DNA of 14,738 nucleotides, from the NCBI GenBank assembly GCA_021789355.1, contig JAJYJR010000071.1:1-14738 (forward strand). The letters run 5' to 3'. How positions within the stretch are numbered: the first letter of the stretch is position 1; each line of letters starts with the position of its first letter. Positions 1 through 6,704 of this stretch are shown piece after piece. The position numbers were made by a program, and so were the translations under genes. This DNA is from Chloroflexota bacterium (lineage in GTDB: Bacteria; Chloroflexota; Limnocylindria; Limnocylindrales; CSP1-4). The notes beneath the pieces were generated by a model. It had not been told where the DNA came from. It ran no database searches and was given only the letters and a program-made list of their open reading frames with translations.

Positions 1-723
1 CTTCGGGAGCCCGGCGAGCATCGCCGCCTGCCCCAGCGTCAGCTTCGACAGGGGCTCGTCGAAGTAGTGGCGCGCCGCGGCCGCGACCCCGTAGGCCTGC
101 TCGCCGTAGTAGACGGTGTTGAGGTAGAGCTCCATGACCTGCTGCTTGGTCAGCGCCCGGCTGGCCTGGATGCCGAGCAGCGCCTCGCGGATCTTGCGCG
201 AGATGGTGGGCTGGCTCCCGGTGATCAGCAGCTTGACCAGCTGCTCGGTGATCGTGGAGGCCCCCTGGAGCTGGCCGCCGGCGACGTCATTGAGCGCCGC
301 TCGCGCGATCGCGGGCACGTCGATGCCCGGGTTGGTCCAGAACCCGCGGTCCTCGATCGCGACGGTCGCCTCCACCAGGACTGGCGGGATGTCCCCGTAC
401 GTGACGTAGTCGCGGTCCTGCGTGTAGATGGTGGCCAGCACGTGCGTGCCGGTCCGATCGTAGATGCGCGTGGTCTGGGGGAGGGACGCCCGAGACAGGC
501 GCGCGAGGTCGACCACCGTCGGCGAGGTCAGGGCCTGGAGCGTGCCCGTCCCCGCGACCGCCAGGCCGGCTCCGGCCAGCAGGAGCCCGGCGAGCAGCAC
601 GACGAGCGTGGCTGCGACGATCCCCACCCACGCCGAGGAGCCCCCTCGCCGACGCCTGCGGAGCACGGCGTGCGCCATCCCGACGCGGCGCGCCGTGCGC
701 CTGTCGCCGGGCCGAAGACTCAT
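1..723 (-). CDS. Class A penicillin-binding protein, N-terminal transglycosylase part (truncated by window edge)
   Basis: Polymerises lipid II into glycan strands at the outer face of the membrane; family members also carry a C-terminal transpeptidase domain, which would lie beyond base 1. The visible 241 residues hold a basic cytoplasmic N-terminus (about 1-27, with an RRRRR run), one signal-anchor helix (about 31-57) and most of a GT51 domain. GT51 motifs seen are AIEDRGFW (residues 122-129, E124 the expected catalytic base), GGQLQGASTITEQLVK (149-164), RKIREA (176-181) and ELYLNTVYYG (198-207). The usual STITQQL reads STITEQL here. I chose the ATG at 723 because GAGGGG lies about 9 bases upstream; an in-frame ATG at 771 would add 16 residues but has no ribosome site. 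The domain is certain; the gene (ponA/mrcA type) cannot be named from half a protein. Confidence 0.92.
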   Translation of the reverse strand, partial: MSLRPGDRRTARRVGMAHAVLRRRRRGGSSAWVGIVAATLVVLLAGLLLAGAGLAVAGTGTLQALTSPTVVDLARLSRASLPQTTRIYDRTGTHVLATIYTQDRDYVTYGDIPPVLVEATVAIEDRGFWTNPGIDVPAIARAALNDVAGGQLQGASTITEQLVKLLITGSQPTISRKIREALLGIQASRALTKQQVMELYLNTVYYGEQAYGVAAAARHYFDEPLSKLTLGQAAMLAGLPK

Positions 724-1079
724 CTGGCCGTTCCCCTCGTCGCTGGAGGTGTGCCCGAGCGGGCCGTGCATCGGCCGGCCGGGACGTGGCGCGCACGGTC
801 ATAGCCGGCCGTGGCGATCCCGCGGATCCGGATCGTGGGCCGGGCGACCCCTCAACCGCGACTGCAGCGTGGGCGGCGGCATATCAATCGGGCCATCCGG
901 TGTCCATGCCTCGGCACCCGGCGCCGGGCGCCACGGCTCGACCGGACACCCGTCACGCCGTTGAAGCGCGCCGGGCGACCGCGGTGGTGAAGCCGATGGA
1001 TCCCGAGGCGCACACTGTCTGGAGGACCACTGCGGACCCGGTTCGGTCGCGCGATCCCGTATCCGGCCCCGGAGGACCG
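724..1079. other. Intergenic region between divergent genes, no gene seen
   Basis: About 355 bases separate the divergent starts of the PBP (-) and the small membrane protein (+). Open frames cross it but have no ribosome site and no recognisable product. A weak TATGAC (798-803 on the minus strand) is the best -10 candidate for the PBP. The octamer GGAGGACC occurs at 1021-1028 and again at 1071-1078, the second copy being the ribosome site of the next gene. Confidence 0.5.
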
Positions 1080-1490
1080 ATGACGCTGCCCTATCGATCG
1101 CGCCACCAGCTCGCCGGCGTTCGCGCGCGCGCCGCGACGGCCACCGGCGGACCGCGCAGAGGTCGCGCGGCCCGGAACCTCGCGCGGCTCCGCCAGGGTC
1201 TGCCGAGGTTGACGCTGCTGCTGCTGGTCACCGCACAGCTGGCGGACCTGGCGACGTTCGGCCTGGCCGTGCGCGAGTCCGGCATCGGCGGCGAGGCCGG
1301 GCCGCTCCGGATCGTCTACGTGATGGGCGGCTTCGGGGCCGTGGCCTTCGCCAAGCTCATCGGTGTGGCGGTCATGATCGTCATCATCCAGCTGTACTCG
1401 CGGCGCACCGGCGGCGGCCGCTGGCTGGCGATCGTCGTGGCCGTCATGGGGATCCTGGGCGCGCTGACGAACGTGCTCGCGCTCGTGTAA
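1080..1490 (+). CDS. Small integral membrane protein, three predicted helices
   Basis: Protein of 136 residues of unknown function. A basic, Arg-rich N-terminus (about residues 1-42) is followed by three hydrophobic segments: LTLLLLVTAQLADLATFGL, FAKLIGVAVMIVIIQLY and WLAIVVAVMGILGALTNVLA, with the protein ending at the last one. An acidic residue in helix 1 (QLADLATF) and an Asn in helix 3 (LTNVLA) recall small DUF5658-like membrane proteins, but this is only a resemblance of pattern. The start is fixed by GGAGGA at 1071-1076 followed by CCG-ATG; the reading frame stays open upstream to 786, but that part is low-complexity and lacks a ribosome site. It stands alone: divergent from the PBP and convergent with the SCO1664-type gene. 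Real gene likely; function not assigned. Confidence 0.72.
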   Translation: MTLPYRSRHQLAGVRARAATATGGPRRGRAARNLARLRQGLPRLTLLLLVTAQLADLATFGLAVRESGIGGEAGPLRIVYVMGGFGAVAFAKLIGVAVMIVIIQLYSRRTGGGRWLAIVVAVMGILGALTNVLALV

Positions 1491-1492
1491 TC

Positions 1493-1520
1493 GCCGGCAA
1501 ACGCCTGCCGGCAAACGCCT
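1493..1520. repeat. 14-bp tandem repeat in a convergent intergenic region, possible terminator
   Basis: GCCGGCAAACGCCT occurs twice in direct tandem, with a further GCC after it. Because GCCGGC is its own reverse complement, the two copies (1493-1498 and 1507-1512) can also pair as a 6-bp stem with an 8-base loop. It lies directly after the stop at 1490 and before the convergent stop at 1553, so a bidirectional terminator is plausible, though no U-tract is present. Confidence 0.5.
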
Positions 1521-1552
1521 GCCTCGCCGATCCCGCCGGGGTCCGGGTGAGA

Positions 1553-2278
1553 TCAGAAGGGCGGCCAGGGGATTGCCGGGCGCTCCGGGTCGGGCTCGGG
1601 GAAGCAGCCGGTCGAGAGCAGGTGCTCGATCCGCGCGCCGACCTCGGCGACCTCGTCTTCGGTGAGGAGCTCGCGGAGGCGCGCTCCAAGCTCGCCGTCC
1701 AGCGCCGTCCCCAGCCGCTCGAGGGTCGTGCGTTCGGTGCGAGCGATGGGCGACCCGCGCCAGCCCCACAGGACGGTCCGCAGCTTCGGCTCCACCGCGA
1801 AGCAGACCCCGTGATCCACGCCGTGCACATGGCCGCCGGGAGCCGGGAGCAGGTGGCCGCCCTTGCGATCGGCGTTGTTGACCACGGCGTCGAACAGGGC
1901 GATGCGCCGGAGTCGTTCGTCGGACTGCCGCACCAGGTCCACCACGTCGACCGCCTCGTCCACGTCGACCCACAGCTGCACCATACCTGGCCCGAACGGG
2001 CCGTCGCGGAGAAGCGTGGGGGGCGCGATCGCCCAGCCGGCCGCCTCCGAGACCAGGAAGGCCGCGTACTCCCGGTTGGCCAGGGTGCCGACCGGGAAGT
2101 CCCAGAGCGGCCGCTCGCCTCGTACCGGCTTGTACACGCACGCCAGCTCGACCTCGGCACCGTCGGACCCGGGCCCTGCGACGTGGCAGAAGAGGGTGGC
2201 ATTCGAGGCATCCGCGAGGCGGCCGATCGGCCGCAGCCGGCCCTCGCGAAGCACGCGGAGCGCGTCGCCCCCGTCCAT
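1553..2278 (-). CDS. SCO1664-family protein (kinase-like fold), last gene of conserved trio
   Basis: A 241-residue cytoplasmic protein matching the SCO1664 family of actinobacteria (Rv2133c-like in M. tuberculosis); function unknown. It carries signs of a PI3/4-kinase or HipA-like fold: ACVYKPVRGE (K50 in a likely nucleotide-binding lysine position), FDAVVNNADRKGGH (129-142, D137 in the catalytic-loop position) and GVDHGVCF (153-160, D155 in the metal position). These residue roles are inferred by analogy. The ATG at 2278 lies two bases after the DUF3090 stop (2281-2283), so translation is probably coupled; the open frame upstream overlaps DUF3090 and is rejected. In actinobacteria this trio often neighbours mshC, which is not in the window. 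Confidence 0.88.
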   Translation of the reverse strand: MDGGDALRVLREGRLRPIGRLADASNATLFCHVAGPGSDGAEVELACVYKPVRGERPLWDFPVGTLANREYAAFLVSEAAGWAIAPPTLLRDGPFGPGMVQLWVDVDEAVDVVDLVRQSDERLRRIALFDAVVNNADRKGGHLLPAPGGHVHGVDHGVCFAVEPKLRTVLWGWRGSPIARTERTTLERLGTALDGELGARLRELLTEDEVAEVGARIEHLLSTGCFPEPDPERPAIPWPPF

Positions 2279-2280
2279 CG

Positions 2281-2835
2281 TCAGTGGATGTGGCCGTTCC
2301 TCCGCGGGCAGAGGTGGCCCTCCGGGTTCAGCGGAAGCCCGCAGAACGGGCAGGGAGGGCGGCCCGCGGAGACGACCCGCAGCGCGCGGTCCACGAAGAC
2401 GCGGGCGGCCTGGGCGGGCATGCGCACCCGTAGCAGATCCGGGCCCTCCGGCGCGTCCTCGTCTTCCTCGTCGGGCTCCTCCTCCCCCTCCTCGACCTCG
2501 GCGCGCGCCTCGACGACGATCTCGCGCGCCTCGCCGTCCCACGCGAGCACCATCGACCCGGCTCGAAACTGCTCGACCAGGGGCTCGTCGAGCGGCGCGA
2601 CGTCCTGCGCGGCGTCCGGGAGGTCCAGCGGCACGTCCACGCCGCGGTGGCGCATCTCCTCGAGCAGCTGGCCCATCCGGTCTGCCAGCACTGAGACCTG
2701 TTCCTTCTCCACGATCACGCTGACCACGCGGGGCCCGCTGCGTGCCTGCAGGAAGAAGGTGCGGTGGCCCGGCTCGCCCACCGTTCCGGCGGTGAAGCGA
2801 TCGGGCGTGTCGAAGCTGAAGATGCGTCGAGGCAT
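2281..2835 (-). CDS. DUF3090 family protein with C-terminal zinc-ribbon-like motif
   Basis: A 184-residue protein of the DUF3090 family (Rv2134c-like), always found beside the phosphatase and the SCO1664-type protein; biochemical role unknown. The N-terminus (MPRRIFSFDTPDRFTAGTVG) is typical of the family. A strongly acidic low-complexity stretch (EVEEGEEEPDEEDED) lies near residues 115-130. The C-terminus has CPFC at 162-165, C176 and three His (174, 182, 184), suggesting a bound metal. The start at 2835 has GGAGGA three bases plus CCG upstream, the same GGAGGACCGATG string that starts the membrane protein at 1080. A longer in-frame start at 2982 would overlap the phosphatase gene and is rejected. 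Family assignment is confident; function is not. Confidence 0.9.
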   Translation of the reverse strand: MPRRIFSFDTPDRFTAGTVGEPGHRTFFLQARSGPRVVSVIVEKEQVSVLADRMGQLLEEMRHRGVDVPLDLPDAAQDVAPLDEPLVEQFRAGSMVLAWDGEAREIVVEARAEVEEGEEEPDEEDEDAPEGPDLLRVRMPAQAARVFVDRALRVVSAGRPPCPFCGLPLNPEGHLCPRRNGHIH

Positions 2836-2875
2836 CGGTCCTCCGGGGTTGCGGTCGTTCCCGCGTCGGTCGAGT

Positions 2876-3556
2876 CTACCCCGCGCCGCCCGAGCCGCCC
2901 CCGACGACGGCATCCGGCGAGTGGCGGCGTCGCTTCTTCTGCGGGAGCAGGTCGTCGATGCCGCCTCCCGTGTCGTTGACACGCTCGACGAAGGGCCGCA
3001 GTGGCGTGTACCGGACCACGCTCAGTGAGCACGGATCGACCTGGATGCGCTGGAACAGGTCGAGGTGCATGCCCAGGGCATCCGCGAGCAGGGCCTTGAT
3101 GACATCGCCGTGGCTGCACAGGATCCAGGTCGCGTCGGCTCCCAGGCGTGCGTTCCAGTCCCGCACGGCGTCCACTGCCCTTGACTGGGCGGCCCGCAGC
3201 GGCTCGCCATGGGGGAACTCCGCGGCCGACGGGTGGACCTGGATCACCCGCCAGAGCTGTTCCTTCACCAGTGTCTTCAGATCGCGGCCGGTCCAGTCAC
3301 CGTAACGCACCTCGCCGATCCGTTCGTCGAGCTGGAGCTCCAGCCCGCGACCCTGGCCCAGGATCGCAGTGGTCTCGACGCAGCGCTCGAGCGGCGACGC
3401 GACCAGCGCGGCCAGCGGGACCTGGCGAAGCCGATCCCGCAGCGCCTCGGCCTGCCGCGTGCCGCGTTCGTCGAGGTGGAGGCCGGGGGTCCAGCCGGAG
3501 AGGGTTCGTCCCGTCGCGGTGGTCAGGCCGTGGCGGACCAGGAGCAGTGTCGTCAC
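2876..3556 (-). CDS. MSMEG_4193-family histidine phosphatase / putative phosphomutase
   Basis: A 226-residue member of the histidine phosphatase superfamily (Rv2135c-like), which transfers or hydrolyses phosphate through a phospho-histidine; the natural substrate is not known from the sequence. Core motifs: LLLVRHGLTT (R8, catalytic H9), SPLERCVET (R58), IGEVRYGDWTG (E82) and WILCSHGDVIKAL (H149). The C-terminus is basic then Gly-rich (QKKRRRH, GGGSGGAG). The GTG at 3556 puts the RHG motif at residues 8-10, as usual in the family. It is preceded by TACCAT and exactly six bases, so I infer a leaderless mRNA. The frame is open far upstream, but that part crosses the promoter and the oxidase remnant. 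It is first in the operon; DUF3090 follows after about 40 bases. Confidence 0.92.
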   Translation of the reverse strand: MTTLLLVRHGLTTATGRTLSGWTPGLHLDERGTRQAEALRDRLRQVPLAALVASPLERCVETTAILGQGRGLELQLDERIGEVRYGDWTGRDLKTLVKEQLWRVIQVHPSAAEFPHGEPLRAAQSRAVDAVRDWNARLGADATWILCSHGDVIKALLADALGMHLDLFQRIQVDPCSLSVVRYTPLRPFVERVNDTGGGIDDLLPQKKRRRHSPDAVVGGGSGGAG

Positions 3557-3568
3557 CTCCGCATGGTA
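3554..3568 (-). promoter_or_regulatory. Leaderless-type promoter of the phosphatase-DUF3090-SCO1664 operon
   Basis: Minus strand reads TACCAT (3568-3563), GCGGAG (3562-3557), GTG (3556-3554). TACCAT fits the -10 pattern TANNNT, and the six-base gap places the transcription start at or next to the GTG. The same TACCATGCGGAG string precedes the glucose dehydrogenase. No clear -35. Confidence 0.6.
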
Positions 3569-3597
3569 CGTGTGACGCCGGCATGTGCCCGCGGCGC

Positions 3598-3612
3598 TAT
3601 GCTCGGCGGGTG
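3598..3612 (+). promoter_or_regulatory. Leaderless-type promoter in front of the oxidase remnant
   Basis: TATGCT (3598-3603), CGGCGG (3604-3609), GTG (3610-3612): the same TANNNT-N6-GTG layout as the intact genes nearby. It faces away from the phosphatase promoter with 29 bases between the two -10 boxes, so the two would compete or be co-regulated. Confidence 0.5.
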
Positions 3613-3887
3613 CCCCGCCCGGACGAGCCGCGCGACCCATCGGCCGGGCCGCGACGTCGTGCCCCGGGCCGGCTGGTGGCAATCCCTCGACTCTGCCGCT
3701 CCGCCATGCCCACGAGCCAGTGCGTCGCGATGCCCTGGTCGCGGAGCTCGGTGGGAGCATCAGCGCCGAGCATGGCGTGGGGATCGCGAAGCGACGCTGG
3801 CCGGGGCTCACGCGCGGCGCCGCCGACATTGCCGCGATGCGCGCGATCAAGCGCGCCCTGGATCCCGCGGGCCTGCTGAACCCGGAG
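3610..3887 (+). pseudogene. Remnant of FAD-linked oxidase (glycolate oxidase GlcD / D-2-hydroxyacid dehydrogenase type)
   Basis: Only about 50 residues are recognisable (3729-3884): DALVAELGGSISAEHGVG, then AKRR, then AAMRAIKRALDPAGLLNP. This is the very C-terminus of the FAD-linked oxidase C domain, where GGSISAEHGVG supplies the conserved Glu-His pair and LDP-NP ends the family. The FAD-binding PCMH domain (some 400 residues) is missing. A leaderless-type GTG start remains at 3610 but in a different frame from the fragment, so an internal deletion with frameshift fits. After NP the frame reads through unrelated sequence to a stop at 3996-3998. An intact enzyme would oxidise D-lactate, glycolate or D-2-hydroxyglutarate. 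It cannot be functional as an oxidase. Confidence 0.8.
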
Positions 3888-3929
3888 TGCTGTTCGAGGG
3901 AAGCGATCGCTGACGCTCCGCGCTGGCAA

Positions 3930-3999
3930 CCTACCCTGGCGAGCAGGTCCGGCCTACCCATTCCGGCCTGGCGAGCGGCACAATGCCCAGCAGGGTAGG
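3930..3999. repeat. Nested inverted and direct repeats after the oxidase remnant
   Basis: CCTACCCTG (3930-3938) is the exact reverse complement of CAGGGTAGG (3991-3999), 52 bases apart. CCTACCC recurs at 3953-3959, and CCTGGCGAGC occurs at 3935-3944 and 3967-3976, 32 bases apart. This could be a long-loop hairpin or debris of a partial duplication from the decay of the neighbouring gene. No gene is seen between 3888 and 4177. Confidence 0.45.
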
Positions 4000-4177
4000 G
4001 GCCGCTCGGCCCTTGAGCGCGGAGCTCGCAGACTGTTCACTCGACAGCGAGGCGCGGCTCCCGGATCCCCCCTCCGGATGCCGCGCCCCTGCTGTTCCCG
4101 GCGGTCTCGCCGGCCCTCCTCCGGACGCGCCACGTCGCGTCGCGGCGCTTCCGAGAGCGCTCCGGCCCAGCCGGCGC

Positions 4178-4192
4178 TACGCTGGGAGGATG
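4178..4192 (+). promoter_or_regulatory. Leaderless-type promoter of the glucoamylase gene
   Basis: TACGCT (4178-4183), GGGAGG (4184-4189), ATG (4190-4192). GGGAGG looks like a ribosome site but abuts the ATG, too close to work as one; the TANNNT-N6-ATG layout matches the other leaderless-type starts. It decides the start over longer in-frame options back to 3983. Confidence 0.55.
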
Positions 4193-6664
4193 ACAGCCGA
4201 TCCGCCCCCCGGCGCGCAGTTTCCCGCTCCCCTCCGGCGTTCCGGCGATGCCCCCGGGTCGCCCGGCATCGCTCCGACCTGGTCGAGCAGCGCGAAGGAT
4301 GCCGTGGGCACCTCGCACTACGCCAGCCGGGTCTGGTTCACGGTCGGACACGGGATCCTCAACGAGGTCTACTGGCCCCGCGTCGATCGTCCCCAGATCC
4401 GCGACCTCGGGTTCATCGTCGCGGACGACGCGGGCTTCTGGAGCGAGGTCAAGCGCGACGCCGAGTCCGATGTTCGATTCGTGGAGCCGGGCGTGCCCGC
4501 CGTGATCGCCGTCCATCGCCACGCCGCGTACGAGCTGACGCTGCGGATCTGCGCGGACGACCACGCCGACGTGATCCGCATCGAGGCTCGTCTGGAGGAC
4601 CTCCGCGGGCCTGCGGACAGGGCGGAAGCGGCACATCCCCTTCGCCTCTACCCGCTGCTGGCCCCGCACCTGGGGTTCAGCGGGCAGCGCAACCGTGCCT
4701 GGGCCGGCACGTACAAGGGGCGCCCCACGCTCTTCGCCGCCGACGACCCGTATGCGCTCGCGCTCGCGTCGGATCCGCCGGCGGCCCGGCAGAGCGTGGG
4801 GTACGTGGGCGCGTCGGACGGGTGGCAGGACTTCGCCCGGAACGGCCGGATGGCCTGGACGTACGACGCGACCGGCGAGGGGAACGTCGCCGCGATGAGC
4901 GAGATCCCGCTCCGCGACGGCGTCGCCCAGATCGCGCTCGGCTTCGGCAGGCGTCCCGAGGAGGCCGCGCTCCAGGTCGCGTCCGCGCTGGTCGGGCGCT
5001 TCGACACGGCCTGGGACGAGTACATCGGGAACTGGCACGGGTTCGCCCGAACCTGCGTGCCGCCGCCGGAGCAGCTCGGTGACGAGCTGGGCCGGCTGTA
5101 CCGGGACTCGGCCGCCGTGTTGCGGACCCACCAGGACCGGACGGCGCCCGGTGCCACCGTCGCGAGCCTGTCGATCCCCTGGGGCAATGCCCGGAACGAC
5201 CTCGGCGGCTACCACCTGGTCTGGTCGCGCGACCTGGTCGAGTCGGCGGGCGCGCTCGTGGCGCTGGGCGCGCACGCATCCGCGCGGCGCACGCTCGCGT
5301 ACCTCGTGGCGACCCAGGAGCCCGACGGGCACTGGGTGCAGAACCAGTGGGTGGACGGCGTCCCTTACTGGGCCGGGGTGCAGCTGGACGAGGCGGCGTA
5401 TCCCGTGCTGCTGGTCGGCGCGCTGCGGCGATCGGGCGGCACGCACATGCACGGACGAGTCGGCGACGAGGCCGCCGCCTTCGTCGACCTCGTCACGGGA
5501 CCGGCCCTCGACCGGATGATCCAGGCGGCCGCGTCGTTCATCGCGCGGACCGGGCCCGCCACCCAGCAGGACCGGTGGGAGGAGAACGCCGGGCTCACCC
5601 CCTCCACGCTCGCTCCCGTCGTCGCGGCGCTGGTGGTGGCCGCGGAACACCTCCCCGAGCCGGCCGCCGGCTACTGCCTGGAGCTGGCCGACGACTGGAA
5701 CGCCTCGATCGAGGACTGGACGTACGCGCGCGCCACGCCGCTGGCGCGGGCGCACGGGGTGGACGGGTACTACGTCCGGATCGCCTCGCCCGACGTGCTG
5801 GCCGGGGCCCCGGTCTCCGCCGCCGTGCCGGTCCGGAACCGCCCGCCCGGCCAGTCCATGGTCGCGGCCGACGAGATGGTCGGGACCGACTTCCTGGCGC
5901 TGGTGCGGTTCGGGCTGCGGAGCCCCGACGACCCGCGCATCCTCTCGACGCTCACGGTAGCCGACGCGCTGCTGCGCACCGACACGCCGAGCGGTCCGGT
6001 CTGGCACCGCTATAACGGCGACGGATACGGCGAGCACGCCGACGGCGCTCCGTTCGACGGGACCGGGATCGGGCGAGGATGGCCCCTGCTGGTGGGCGAA
6101 CGCGGGCACTACGAGCTCGAGGCCGGGCGCGACGCCCGACCGTACCTGGAGGCGATGCGCCGGCTCGGCTCACGGGGCGGCATGCTGCCCGAGCAGGACT
6201 GGGACACCGACGACATCCCCGCTCGAGGGCTGGCGTGCGGCCGGCCGTCGGGGTCGGCGATGCCGCTCGCCTGGGCGCATGCCGAGTACGTCAAGCTGGC
6301 GCGGTCCGTCGCGCTCGGGCACGCCATCGACCGCCCCGAGGCCGCGTGGCAGCGCTACCGGGGAATGGCGCCGAAGCCGGTCCGTGCGACCTGGCGCTTC
6401 ACCGCGCCGCGCCCCTCGATGGCGGCGGGACGGACGCTGCGCTTCGAGCTGCTCGCGCCGTGCCGGGTCCACTGCTCGCTCGACGGCTGGGCCACGGCGC
6501 TGGACGTCGAGGCCCGCGACACTGGCCTCGGCGTCTGGGTGGCCGACGTTCCCGGCACCGACCGGCTGCCGCCCGGCGCGGCCGTCGACGCGACGTTCTA
6601 CTGGCCGCAGGCCGGCCGGTGGGAGGGCCGCAACGTGCGCGTAGCGGTGGTGGACGCCGGGTAG
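4190..6664 (+). CDS. GH15 family glucoamylase (glucan 1,4-alpha-glucosidase, glucodextranase-like)
   Basis: Releases glucose from the non-reducing ends of alpha-glucans with inversion. The 824 residues show a beta-sandwich N-terminal domain as in bacterial glucodextranase-type enzymes (about 30-295, starting near SSAKDAVGTS and WFTVGHGILNEVYWPRVD), an (alpha/alpha)6 catalytic barrel (about 310-730) and a C-terminal beta-rich domain (about 735-820). Catalytic-barrel motifs: GGYHLVWSRD (339-348), PDGHWVQNQWVDG (378-390), QLDE (398-401), QDRWEENAG (460-468; general acid among E464/E465) and LPEQDWD (666-672; E668 the general base). No signal peptide, so it should act in the cytoplasm on stored glycogen or imported maltodextrin. 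The glucose dehydrogenase follows 37 bases later and would use its product. Substrate preference among alpha-glucans cannot be read from the sequence. Confidence 0.93.
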   Translation: MTADPPPGAQFPAPLRRSGDAPGSPGIAPTWSSSAKDAVGTSHYASRVWFTVGHGILNEVYWPRVDRPQIRDLGFIVADDAGFWSEVKRDAESDVRFVEPGVPAVIAVHRHAAYELTLRICADDHADVIRIEARLEDLRGPADRAEAAHPLRLYPLLAPHLGFSGQRNRAWAGTYKGRPTLFAADDPYALALASDPPAARQSVGYVGASDGWQDFARNGRMAWTYDATGEGNVAAMSEIPLRDGVAQIALGFGRRPEEAALQVASALVGRFDTAWDEYIGNWHGFARTCVPPPEQLGDELGRLYRDSAAVLRTHQDRTAPGATVASLSIPWGNARNDLGGYHLVWSRDLVESAGALVALGAHASARRTLAYLVATQEPDGHWVQNQWVDGVPYWAGVQLDEAAYPVLLVGALRRSGGTHMHGRVGDEAAAFVDLVTGPALDRMIQAAASFIARTGPATQQDRWEENAGLTPSTLAPVVAALVVAAEHLPEPAAGYCLELADDWNASIEDWTYARATPLARAHGVDGYYVRIASPDVLAGAPVSAAVPVRNRPPGQSMVAADEMVGTDFLALVRFGLRSPDDPRILSTLTVADALLRTDTPSGPVWHRYNGDGYGEHADGAPFDGTGIGRGWPLLVGERGHYELEAGRDARPYLEAMRRLGSRGGMLPEQDWDTDDIPARGLACGRPSGSAMPLAWAHAEYVKLARSVALGHAIDRPEAAWQRYRGMAPKPVRATWRFTAPRPSMAAGRTLRFELLAPCRVHCSLDGWATALDVEARDTGLGVWVADVPGTDRLPPGAAVDATFYWPQAGRWEGRNVRVAVVDAG

Positions 6665-6689
6665 CGCGGAGCCGACCCCGCATCGGTTC

Positions 6690-6704
6690 TACCATGCGGA
6701 GATG
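6690..6704 (+). promoter_or_regulatory. Leaderless-type promoter of the glucose dehydrogenase gene
   Basis: TACCAT (6690-6695), GCGGAG (6696-6701), ATG (6702-6704): identical in the first twelve bases to the phosphatase promoter at 3557-3568. This would let the dehydrogenase be transcribed independently of the glucoamylase upstream. Confidence 0.6.

Noticed and set aside
852..2141. 429-codon open frame on the minus strand
   Set aside because: Arg/Gly/Pro-rich with no domain; it lies opposite the membrane protein at 1080 and out of frame with the SCO1664-type gene. It is a GC-driven shadow.
1547..3028. 493-codon open frame on the plus strand
   Set aside because: Antisense to the SCO1664-type and DUF3090 genes, low-complexity Ser/Arg runs, no ribosome site; the minus strand carries clear families.
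2876..3961. Longer start for the histidine phosphatase, adding about 135 N-terminal residues
   Set aside because: The extension runs through the promoter and antisense to the oxidase remnant; the family normally begins a few residues before RHG, as with GTG 3556.
3983..4189. N-terminal extension of the glucoamylase
   Set aside because: Low-complexity Pro/Arg sequence without a ribosome site; TACGCT-N6-ATG at 4178-4192 marks a better start, and GH15 similarity begins after it.
4037..6109. 690-codon open frame on the minus strand
   Set aside because: Antisense of the glucoamylase, which has all GH15 catalytic motifs; the minus translation is Val/Arg/Gly-rich with no motif.
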